Below, in pieces: positions 1 through 5,072 of a stretch of 5,072 nucleotides of DNA. The position numbers and the translations under genes are program-made. The notes under the pieces were generated by a model that had not been told where the DNA came from, ran no database searches, and saw only the letters and a list, made by a program, of their open reading frames with translations. This stretch comes from Phycisphaerales bacterium (GTDB taxonomy: Bacteria; Planctomycetota; Phycisphaerae; Sedimentisphaerales; Anaerohalosphaeraceae): the NCBI GenBank assembly GCA_003152975.1, contig PMBP01000455.1, positions 1 through 5,072 on the forward strand, read 5' to 3'. Within the stretch, counting starts at the first letter, position 1; each line of letters starts with the position of its first letter.

Positions 1-2
1 TC

Positions 3-1280
3 TTCGACCTGATCGAGAAGTTCGCGGGGTACGGTTTCAACAAGAGCCATGCGGCGCGGTATTCGGTGGTGGCCTACCAGACCGCGTACCTGAAGGCGTA
101 TTATCCGGTGGAGTTCATGGCGGCGCTGCTGACCTATGAAATGGGCGATACCGACAAGGTCGTCGAGTACATCCAGGAATGCAAGGACATGGGGATCGCG
201 GTCCTGCCGCCGGACATCAATGAGAGCTTCAGTGAATTTACGGTCTTGTATAACAAGAATGAGTCGGGTGACCCCAAGGGCGTGATCCGGTTCGGGATGA
301 CGGCGGTCAAAGGCGTGGGCAGCAAGGCCGTCGAGCAGATTAGCGCGGCGCGCCAGAAGGCCAAACGGTTCCGCAGTCTGTACCATTTCTGCGAGAGCGT
401 CGATCTGCGGGTGGCCAACAAGCAGGTGGTCGAGGCGCTGATCAAGGCCGGGGCCTTCGACGCGATGGGCGGCAGCCGGGCCCAGATGATGGCCGGGCTG
501 GAAAAGGCGATGCAGATCGGCTCGCGGATGCAAGAAGACCTGCACACCGGGCAGATGAACTTTTTCTCCGGCGTCGAGGTCGATGCCGAGCATGACCATG
601 AGACGCTGCCGAAGGTCCAGCCGTGGACCGAGATGCAGATGCTGACCTACGAGAAAGAAGTGCTGGGATTTTTCGTGACTAAGAACCCGCTTAGCGAACA
701 CGCGACGGAGCTGGATGCGTATTCGAATACCAACACCAGCGAGCTGGTCCATCGCAAGGAGGGCGCTGAGGTGGTGGTCGGCGGCATGGTGACCAAGATC
801 CGGCAGATGGTGACCAAGAAGGGCAAGACGGCCGGATCGAAGATGGCGGTCTTCGAGCTGCAGGACCTGCAGGGGCGATGCGAGGTGGTGGTGTTCCCCA
901 AGACGCTCGAACAGCACGGATCGCTGCTGGCAGTCGATAAGATCCTGTTCGTCAAGGGGACGGTGGATACGCGGCGCGAGACGCCGAACATCGTATGCGA
1001 TGAGCTGATTGCGCTGGAGCAGGTGCGGGAGAAGCTGGCGGCCCGGGTGACGGTGAATCTGAAGCGCGACGAGGTGACCGAGGAGCTGGTGACGCGGCTG
1101 CGAAACCTGTGCGGTCAGCACCGGGGCAAGAGCCCGCTGCAGGTGAGTTTGACGACGCAGGGCGGGTATCGGATCCGGGCGATTGCCGACCGCAGCTTGT
1201 GCGTGCAGCCGGATGCGGAATTCTGCGAGAAGCTCAAATCGATCGTCGGATGGGACCGGGTGGCGCTGGGGAGAAAATAA
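3..1280 (+). CDS. dnaE: DNA polymerase III subunit alpha, C-terminal 425 residues (5' partial)
   Basis: This is the catalytic subunit of the replicative DNA polymerase, cut at its 5' end by the window. The open frame begins at base 3 and reads FDLIEKFAGYGFNKSHAA, a highly conserved DnaE stretch, so the GTG at 66 is internal and not the start. Visible order, counting from the first full codon: end of the polymerase region with the NKSH and YQTAYLKAYYPVEFMAA motifs (1-45); the helix-hairpin-helix region around IRFGMTAVKGVGSKAVEQI (about 95-155); QMNFF at 184-188, which fits the QxxFF-type sliding-clamp-binding consensus and sits where E. coli DnaE has its internal beta motif; an OB-fold (about 257-336, VVVGGMVTKIRQMVTKKGK onward); and a C-terminal tail of about 85 residues. 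The PHP and palm domains lie outside the window. Presence of the OB-fold and tail fits a DnaE1-type replicative enzyme. It ends in TAA inside a palindrome, 65 bp before the next gene. Confidence 0.97.
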   Translation, partial: FDLIEKFAGYGFNKSHAARYSVVAYQTAYLKAYYPVEFMAALLTYEMGDTDKVVEYIQECKDMGIAVLPPDINESFSEFTVLYNKNESGDPKGVIRFGMTAVKGVGSKAVEQISAARQKAKRFRSLYHFCESVDLRVANKQVVEALIKAGAFDAMGGSRAQMMAGLEKAMQIGSRMQEDLHTGQMNFFSGVEVDAEHDHETLPKVQPWTEMQMLTYEKEVLGFFVTKNPLSEHATELDAYSNTNTSELVHRKEGAEVVVGGMVTKIRQMVTKKGKTAGSKMAVFELQDLQGRCEVVVFPKTLEQHGSLLAVDKILFVKGTVDTRRETPNIVCDELIALEQVREKLAARVTVNLKRDEVTEELVTRLRNLCGQHRGKSPLQVSLTTQGGYRIRAIADRSLCVQPDAEFCEKLKSIVGWDRVALGRK

Positions 1281-1288
1281 TTATTTTC
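1273..1288. repeat. 16-bp perfect palindrome spanning the dnaE stop codon
   Basis: GAAAATAA (1273-1280) is followed without a spacer by its exact reverse complement TTATTTTC (1281-1288). The dnaE stop codon TAA occupies the centre-left of the palindrome. It is nearly all A/T with no loop, so it would make a weak RNA hairpin and is not a convincing intrinsic terminator. It abuts and slightly overlaps the heptamer tract that begins at 1283. Confidence 0.6.
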
Positions 1289-1310
1289 GATTTCCAATTT
1301 TCAATATTGT
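1283..1310. repeat. Degenerate heptanucleotide tandem repeat, four units
   Basis: Four consecutive seven-base units can be read: ATTTTCG, ATTTCCA, ATTTTCA, ATATTGT. The first three differ from one another at one or two positions and the fourth is more diverged. The tract is AT-rich against GC-rich flanking genes and starts three bases after the dnaE stop. It resembles in period and copy number the second tract at the end of tmk. Short heptanucleotide repeats are known from other bacteria such as cyanobacteria; a role here is not evident. Confidence 0.55.
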
Positions 1311-1345
1311 CAAACGGACAGATTTTCGGCGATTGGATACAGTGA

Positions 1346-2215
1346 ATGAATGAGAGCGGATCATCGAAGGCCGATGAGGCGATCGAGATAAACGAAGGCG
1401 ACCGGGTCGTGCCCCGTTCCGGCAAGGGGGCGATCTGGCCGATCGTGTGCGGCCGCTGGGCCGAGGTGACGATGATCGTGGTCCTCAACGCGGGGATGAT
1501 GGTCTGGCTGCAGTACCTGGCCTGGGAAATGAGCCGGCAGGAGCGGTCCACCCTGGAAAAGCTTTCCAACGCGGCGGGTTTTTTTCTGGGGATGGGGACG
1601 ATGGCCCTGGGGATCGTGACGCAGATGCTGCTGTTGGGTTTTCTGGCCTCGGTGGTGCACGAGGGGATGCGGCGGCAGGAGCCGACGACGCTGCTGTTGG
1701 CAGGGCGATACTTTTTCTGGAGATGGATACGGTTTTTATTCCTGGAGGCGGCGCTGCTTATCGGCGGGGCGGAGATCTGTTTTCAGATTCTCAACGCGAC
1801 GGTCCTGCATGTTCAGGCGCTTAAGGATGTGCCGGAGTGGGCGAATCTGGTGATCGGTGCGGTGCCGGTAGTACTTGTGACCAAACTTGCACTGGTGGTT
1901 CCGGCGGAGATGATTGTCCGGAACCGGATGGTGTTTGCGTCGCTCCGGTCGATGGGCGAGATATCCCTGCTCTGGATGAAGGCGTTGGTGGCGGTTTATC
2001 TCGTGTTGCAGGGGGCCATGATCTGGATGGGGGGATGGATGTCGGAAGGGGGACAGGCCGACTGGACGAGTATTGCGACCTGGTCAGGGCGGGCGGCCTG
2101 GATGTCAATCGGGCAATTCATCGTGTTGCTGTGGGCGGTGCTGGAGGTTAAGGAGATCCGGCGGCCGCAGGTGGCGGCAATACCGACTGATGCGGCGAAA
2201 GGTGGGGCCGAATGA
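1346..2215 (+). CDS. Uncharacterised six-helix integral membrane protein
   Basis: I do not recognise the family of this 289-residue protein. A polar N-terminal segment of about 38 residues is followed by six probable membrane helices: about 40-60, 77-104, 127-148, 167-190, 208-231 and 250-268. A short hydrophilic tail follows. The loop after helix 2 is basic (RR at 109-110), as is the stretch before helix 3 (RYFFWRWIR), which would place these on the cytoplasmic side; no enzyme motif is visible. The ATG at 1346 was chosen because the acidic MNESGSSKADEAIE start is in frame. Its ribosome site is weak: only GGA at 1335-1337 is seen. The last four bases (ATGA) overlap the tmk start, so the two are probably co-translated. 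It might be a general bacterial multi-pass domain protein, but no function can be assigned. Confidence 0.85.
   Translation: MNESGSSKADEAIEINEGDRVVPRSGKGAIWPIVCGRWAEVTMIVVLNAGMMVWLQYLAWEMSRQERSTLEKLSNAAGFFLGMGTMALGIVTQMLLLGFLASVVHEGMRRQEPTTLLLAGRYFFWRWIRFLFLEAALLIGGAEICFQILNATVLHVQALKDVPEWANLVIGAVPVVLVTKLALVVPAEMIVRNRMVFASLRSMGEISLLWMKALVAVYLVLQGAMIWMGGWMSEGGQADWTSIATWSGRAAWMSIGQFIVLLWAVLEVKEIRRPQVAAIPTDAAKGGAE
2198..2205 (+). promoter_or_regulatory. Ribosome binding site of tmk
   Basis: AAAGGTGG matches the AAGGAGG consensus with one mismatch and ends six bases before the ATG at 2212. It lies within the last codons of the upstream membrane protein. This is the clearest Shine-Dalgarno sequence in the window and supports the ATG that overlaps the upstream stop codon as the real tmk start. 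Confidence 0.6.
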
Positions 2216-2841
2216 GCGTCGCGCTGGGTCGATTTGTGGTGCTGGATGGGCCGGATGGCTGCGGAAAGAGCACGCAAGTGCGGATGCTGGCCGAGTGGCT
2301 GCGCGGGCGAGGGCTGAGGATTGCGGCCTATCGCGACCCGGGGACGACGGCCGTCGGCGAGAAGATCCGTTCGATCCTGCTGGACTCGGCGGATCTGAAA
2401 ATGGGGGCCAAGGTCGAGGCCCTGCTGTTCATGGCGGCGCGGGCCCAGTTGTGGCAAGAGCACATCGCGGCCGACCTGGCGGCGGGGACCTGGGTGGTGA
2501 TGGATCGGTGGATCTCAAGCACCTGCGCCTATCAGGGATTTGCCGGAGGGTTTGGGATTGAGAAGGTCATTGGCCTGGGGCAGGATTGCCTGACGCGGGT
2601 GTGGCCGGACCTGACGATCGTACTCGATATCGATACCAAGACAGCGGCGGGGCGGATGGATCGGGCGCTGGATCGGATGGAGCAAAAGGGGCGGGAGTAT
2701 CACGCGAAAGTGCGGGAGGGATTCCTTGCACTGGCCAGGATGCATCCGGAGCATTTGCGGGTGGTGAATGCAGCGCGATCGATTGATGAAGTACAGGCGG
2801 AAGTTCAGGGGATTGTGTCGAAATTGACTATTGATTATTGA
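2212..2841 (+). CDS. tmk: Thymidylate kinase (dTMP kinase)
   Basis: This cytoplasmic enzyme phosphorylates dTMP to dTDP with ATP on the way to dTTP. At 209 residues it has the usual length of bacterial Tmk. The P-loop GPDGCGKST is at residues 13-21. RDPGTT at 41-46 occupies the place of the usual REPGGT dTMP-site motif, with Asp for Glu. The DRW motif at 98-100 and AYQG at 106-109 match the conserved DRY...AYQG region. The LID segment (about 148-170, R148, R151, R155, then REYHAKVREGFLALA) carries the basic residues; with no Arg in the P-loop this fits the E. coli-like type II class. The ATG overlaps the preceding gene as ATGA and has a good ribosome site. The last residues, KLTIDY plus the stop, are encoded by a heptamer repeat, so the native C-terminus may have been replaced or extended. 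Confidence 0.96.
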   Translation: MSVALGRFVVLDGPDGCGKSTQVRMLAEWLRGRGLRIAAYRDPGTTAVGEKIRSILLDSADLKMGAKVEALLFMAARAQLWQEHIAADLAAGTWVVMDRWISSTCAYQGFAGGFGIEKVIGLGQDCLTRVWPDLTIVLDIDTKTAAGRMDRALDRMEQKGREYHAKVREGFLALARMHPEHLRVVNAARSIDEVQAEVQGIVSKLTIDY

Positions 2842-2851
2842 CTATTGAATG
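2824..2851. repeat. Heptanucleotide tandem repeat, four units, overlapping the tmk stop
   Basis: Four adjacent seven-base units are visible: TTGACTA (2824-2830), TTGATTA (2831-2837), TTGACTA (2838-2844) and TTGAATG (2845-2851). Units 1 and 3 are identical, and the 12-mer ATTGACTATTGA occurs exactly twice (2823-2834 and 2837-2848), offset by 14. The tract encodes the end of Tmk (LTIDY), supplies its TGA at 2839-2841, and marks the edge of a lower-GC patch. Seven is not a multiple of three, so gain or loss of a unit would shift the Tmk reading frame. Confidence 0.75.
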
Positions 2852-2872
2852 CTATATGCAGGCATGTATTAT
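2845..2872 (+). promoter_or_regulatory. Possible sigma-70-type promoter before the small membrane gene and holB
   Basis: TTGAAT (2845-2850, four of six matches to TTGACA) is separated by 16 bases from TATTAT (2867-2872, five of six matches to TATAAT). A transcript from here would start near 2879 and leave a short leader before the ATG at 2904. The surrounding AT-rich composition makes chance matches more likely, so this is only a candidate. Confidence 0.3.
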
Positions 2873-2903
2873 GTGTGCGAAATGGACAGTGAAACATGAG
2901 ATC

Positions 2904-3056
2904 ATGGGACAACTGCTCTGGTTCTTTTTCCCGTTATTGGCAGCAGTCGTCTCCATGATTTTCCCGTTATCATTTAATCACCCCTATTGGAGTATTGTGG
3001 GTTTCGTTGGAGTTGTCATCGTCGGAGGGGTGTATCTGTGGAAACGAAAACGGTAG
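2904..3056 (+). CDS. Small two-helix membrane protein (hypothetical)
   Basis: This is a 50-residue open frame with no family I recognise. It has two hydrophobic segments, about residues 4-24 (LLWFFFPLLAAVVSMIFPL) and 28-46 (YWSIVGFVGVVIVGGVYLW), and ends in KRKR. By the positive-inside rule that places the C-terminus in the cytoplasm. The frame extends upstream without a stop, giving alternative starts at ATG 2871, ATG 2856 or TTG 2838 (up to 72 residues). I prefer 2904 because the hydrophobic region begins there and a possible promoter lies just upstream, but no strong ribosome site decides it. By hand count it is about 46% GC, against about 65% for the first 60 bases of tmk. That may reflect foreign origin or relaxed selection. 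It ends 19 bases before holB. Confidence 0.5.
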   Translation: MGQLLWFFFPLLAAVVSMIFPLSFNHPYWSIVGFVGVVIVGGVYLWKRKR

Positions 3057-3061
3057 GAATA

Positions 3062-3079
3062 ATGGAACAATTGATATGA
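3062..3079 (+). CDS. Possible five-codon leader ORF overlapping the holB start
   Basis: ATG at 3062 opens a frame reading MEQLI and stops at TGA 3077-3079, overlapping the holB ATG (3076-3078) in the stop-start form ATGA. An AGGA at 3055-3058 lies three bases before its ATG, which is close for a ribosome site. If translated it could couple translation into holB, which has only a GGA (3064-3066) of its own nearby. An ORF this short can easily arise by chance. Confidence 0.2.
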   Translation: MEQLI

Positions 3080-4323
3080 GTCTTCGGGATGTATTGTGTC
3101 AGGAACGGGCGATCGGGTCGCTGAGAAGAGCGGTCGAGGGTGGGCGTCTGGCGCATGCGTATATCTTCGCCGGCGAAGAGGGCGTCGGCAAGTTCACGAC
3201 GGCGCGGGAGTTTGCCCGGATGCTGCTGTGCCACAATCTTGCGGGTTTGTTCGCGGCGCCGAAGGCGGCTGCGAAAAAGGCGGATAAGCCAAAACCGGCG
3301 AAGGGGTTGCTGTTTGAGGGAGATTCCAAGGAAACAAATGCCACTCCTGATACGGCGGCAAGGGCGACGGTCCCGCGCGACGGTTGCGGGCATTGCGAAT
3401 CGTGCCGGTTGATTGATGCCGGGACGCATCCGGATTTTCAGGTGGTCTATAAGGAACTGCTGCCGTTTACGAAGGATCCGGCCAACAAGGACAAGAAAAC
3501 GCCGGCGGATTTATCGATCGATGTGGTTCGGGAGTTTCTGATTGAGCGGGCGGCGGGGCGGCCGAAGCTGGGCGAGGCATCCGTCTTCGTGGTTAAGGAA
3601 GCGGAGAAGACCAACCGCTTCAGCGAAAACGCGATGCTGAAGATCCTGGAGGAGCCGCCCAAACACTGCACGATCATTCTGTTGTGTACCCAGGCGGACC
3701 TGCTGCTGCCGACGATTCGCTCGCGATGCCAATTGATCCGATTCGGGCCGGTGGAGGAATCGATGATTGTCGATCGGCTGGTCGGGCAGGGTGTCGAGCG
3801 GACGGAGGCGTTGTTCTGGGCGCGGTTCAGTCAGGGCAGTCTGGGCGCCGCGCAGGTCTGGGCGGGGACGGATATCGGCGAGCCGACGGTCTATCAGGTC
3901 AAGCGCGAACTGGTGGACCGGCTGGCCAATCTGCGGCCGGGAGAGGTGCTGGAGACGGCCGAGCGGATTGTCAAGGTTGCCAAGGAGATCGCCGAGGCGT
4001 GGGAGAAGGGGGCCGAGAATGCCAACAAGAGCGACCTGCAGCGGAAGGCCCGCAAGGGTCTGCTGCGGATAATCATCGGGGTTTATGAGGATGCAATGAC
4101 CTCGGCGGTGTCGCCGGGGCGGCCTATGATCCACGCCGAACAGGCGGGGGCGATCGAACGGATTCGGCAGGGGCGGGAGGCCGAGTCGCTGGCCGACGGG
4201 GTCGAGGCGGGGTACGAAAAGCTGCGGTGGATCGAGTCCCATGTCAACGAACGGTTGATTTTCGAGCAGTACTTGTTCCGGCTGTGCGGATGTGATACAA
4301 TACAGTTCTTGAGTGTCGAATAA
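3076..4323 (+). CDS. holB: DNA polymerase III subunit delta' (clamp loader)
   Basis: This is an AAA+ clamp-loader subunit that acts with DnaX and HolA to load the sliding clamp. The protein has 415 residues, longer than E. coli delta' (334). MSLRDVLCQERAIGSLRRAV and LAHAYIFAGEEGVGKF form the N-terminal AAA+ region. The P-loop has Phe (residue 40) where Ser/Thr should bind magnesium, consistent with a subunit that does not hydrolyse ATP. C52, C104, C107 and C110 make the four-cysteine zinc module, split by an Ala/Lys/Pro-rich insertion at about 55-100. GTHPDF, VVKEAEKTN (no Walker B acidic pair), FSENAMLKILEEPP and the SRC motif (TIRSRC, 213-218), which in delta' supplies the arginine finger in trans, all follow. 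The C-terminal domain is helical. ATG 3076 is preferred over an in-frame GTG at 2995, because homology begins at MSLRDVL and the earlier start overlaps the small gene. ricT follows, as in Bacillus. Confidence 0.92.
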   Translation: MSLRDVLCQERAIGSLRRAVEGGRLAHAYIFAGEEGVGKFTTAREFARMLLCHNLAGLFAAPKAAAKKADKPKPAKGLLFEGDSKETNATPDTAARATVPRDGCGHCESCRLIDAGTHPDFQVVYKELLPFTKDPANKDKKTPADLSIDVVREFLIERAAGRPKLGEASVFVVKEAEKTNRFSENAMLKILEEPPKHCTIILLCTQADLLLPTIRSRCQLIRFGPVEESMIVDRLVGQGVERTEALFWARFSQGSLGAAQVWAGTDIGEPTVYQVKRELVDRLANLRPGEVLETAERIVKVAKEIAEAWEKGAENANKSDLQRKARKGLLRIIIGVYEDAMTSAVSPGRPMIHAEQAGAIERIRQGREAESLADGVEAGYEKLRWIESHVNERLIFEQYLFRLCGCDTIQFLSVE

Positions 4324-4337
4324 GAGACCTGAGCGGA

Positions 4338-4372
4338 ATGGGCCGGTTTCGGGTATGAGACGGCCTGTCCAT
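4338..4372 (+). other. Bulged hairpin between holB and ricT, possible weak terminator or attenuator
   Basis: GGCCGGTTTC (4341-4350) can pair with GAGACGGCC (4357-4365) around a six-base GGGTAT loop. This gives nine pairs, including one G-U, with one bulged G at 4346. ATG (4338-4340) and CAT (4370-4372) could extend the base past a small internal bulge. A T-rich but interrupted run (GGTTATTTT, 4373-4380) follows, so termination would be inefficient. The hairpin ends about 20 bases before the ricT ATG. Confidence 0.35.
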
Positions 4373-4392
4373 GGTTATTTTCGTGGGAATCC

Positions 4393-5072
4393 ATGACGCA
4401 GATTGACGCCTCGAAAAACAAGGGGCCAAAAACTCGACGGTTAATGCTGGTCCGGTACGGCAAAATGGGCCAGTTGGGCTGGATCGAACACAACGAGCCC
4501 GAAGTCCCCAAGACCCCGACCAAGGTGGTCATCAAGACCAGCCGCGGCCTGGAGCTGGGGGAAGTGGTCGGGCCGCACTGCTACAAGTCGGGCCAGTTCA
4601 AATGTTCGCCCGAGCAGGTAACGGCCTACTACAATGCGGCCGATCCGAAGGATCAACCGATTATCGACGGCGGCAGCTTCGTACGGTTTGCCTCCGAGGA
4701 AGACCTCCGCGAGGCCGAACACCTGGAGGCCTCGGCACAGGAAGAGGCCAAGACCTGCATGAAGTTCGTCCGGGACATGAACCTGCCGATGAAAATTGTT
4801 GAGGCCGAACATCTGTTTGGCGGGGAGCGGATCGTTGTCTATTTCAGCAGCGGCGGGCGGGTCGATTTCCGCGACCTGGTGCGACGCCTGGCCAAGGAAT
4901 ACCAGACGCGGATCGAGCTTCGCCAGGTTGGCTCGCGCGACGAGGCGCGGCTGATCAGCGACTTCGAGAGCTGCGGGCAGGAGTGCTGCTGCCGGCGGTT
5001 TCTGAAGATTCTCGATCCGGTGAATATGCGAATGGCCAAGCTGCAGAAGGCCACGCTGGACCCGTCGAAGAT
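4393..5072 (+). CDS. ricT: PSP1-domain protein, RicT/YaaT family (3' partial)
   Basis: The first 226 codons are visible before the window ends; B. subtilis RicT is about 275 residues. The N-terminal part (LVRYGKMGQLGWIEHNE to KTSRGLELGEVVGP, about 19-61) matches the start of the family. The PSP1 domain spans about 96-190 (SFVRFASEEDLREAEHL; IVVYFSSGGRVDFRDLVRRL). It is followed by CGQECCC (C194, C198-C200) and FLKILDPVNMRMAKLQ...LDPSK, the family signature CGxxLCC...MAK. In B. subtilis RicT joins RicA and RicF in an iron-sulfur-containing complex affecting RNase Y-dependent mRNA maturation and development; Cys of this motif serve cluster binding. Whether RicA/RicF partners exist here cannot be seen. 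ATG 4393 has GGGA at 4385-4388 just upstream; ATG 4444 is an in-frame alternative that still keeps the first conserved strand. The position after holB is typical for the family. Confidence 0.92.
   Translation, partial: MTQIDASKNKGPKTRRLMLVRYGKMGQLGWIEHNEPEVPKTPTKVVIKTSRGLELGEVVGPHCYKSGQFKCSPEQVTAYYNAADPKDQPIIDGGSFVRFASEEDLREAEHLEASAQEEAKTCMKFVRDMNLPMKIVEAEHLFGGERIVVYFSSGGRVDFRDLVRRLAKEYQTRIELRQVGSRDEARLISDFESCGQECCCRRFLKILDPVNMRMAKLQKATLDPSK

Noticed and set aside
134..547. Reverse-strand open frame inside dnaE
   Set aside because: It is antisense to the conserved helix-hairpin-helix region of DnaE, with no motif of its own.
1283..1310. CRISPR or mobile-element remnant at the heptamer tract
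   Set aside because: Units are only seven bases with no spacers, and there is no transposase, terminal inverted repeat or target duplication nearby.
1307..1341. TTGTCA and a downstream GATACA as a promoter for the membrane gene
   Set aside because: The -10 match is poor (three of six), the spacing is long, and the transcript would start at or after the ATG at 1346.
1109..1345. Forward frame of 78 residues across the dnaE end
   Set aside because: Most of it overlaps dnaE in another frame, and the part beyond 1280 translates the AT-rich repeat.
1996..2463. Reverse-strand open frame of 155 residues across the membrane gene/tmk junction
   Set aside because: It runs through two well-supported sense genes and has shadow-type composition (His/Pro/Arg/Gln).
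2995..3075. GTG 2995 as a longer holB start (27 extra residues)
   Set aside because: The added residues match no HolB N-terminus and overlap the small membrane gene; ATG 3076 begins at the conserved MSLRDVL-type start.
3511..4242. Reverse-strand open frame of 243 residues
   Set aside because: It lies wholly inside holB on the opposite strand, is rich in Arg, Pro, Leu and Gln as expected for an antisense frame of a GC-rich gene, and shows no recognisable domain.

Overview
This is a five-gene, single-strand (+) stretch of a bacterial chromosome dominated by DNA-replication and nucleotide genes. In order it holds the 3' part of dnaE (DNA polymerase III alpha), an uncharacterised six-helix membrane protein, tmk (thymidylate kinase), a small two-helix membrane protein, holB (clamp-loader delta' subunit), and the 5' part of ricT/yaaT (PSP1-domain protein, cut by the window end). 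The genes are GC-rich with G-rich sense strands. Start signals are mostly weak Shine-Dalgarno matches, except the good one before tmk. The organism cannot be named from this sequence. High GC, modest ribosome binding sites, AT-rich heptamer repeats at gene ends and a RicT outside an obvious Firmicute context would fit a Planctomycetota/PVC-type bacterium, but this is only an inference.

Layout: dnaE runs from the window start to 1280 and its TAA sits in a perfect 16-bp palindrome. A 65-bp AT-rich gap follows and carries a degenerate seven-base tandem repeat. The membrane protein (1346-2215) overlaps tmk (2212-2841) by the four bases ATGA, so the two are probably translationally coupled. The end of tmk is itself made of a second seven-base repeat (2824-2851), which supplies its last codons and stop. 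A visibly lower-GC patch (about 2850-3070) holds a possible promoter and the small membrane protein (2904-3056). holB (3076-4323) follows after a possible five-codon mini-ORF that overlaps its start. A 69-bp gap with a bulged hairpin separates holB from ricT (4393 to the end).

Functionally, DnaE polymerises DNA and carries a QMNFF sliding-clamp-binding motif. HolB is part of the loader that places that clamp. Tmk supplies dTDP for dTTP synthesis. RicT belongs to a family that in Bacillus subtilis sits next to holB and forms an iron-sulfur-containing complex controlling RNA processing. The order tmk, small gene, holB, ricT echoes the B. subtilis tmk-yaaQ-yaaR-holB-yaaT order, with different genes between tmk and holB. 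I see no mobile element, CRISPR array, RNA gene or clearly new system. The most unusual items are the two heptamer tracts at gene ends, the low-GC small membrane gene and the insertion inside the HolB zinc module.
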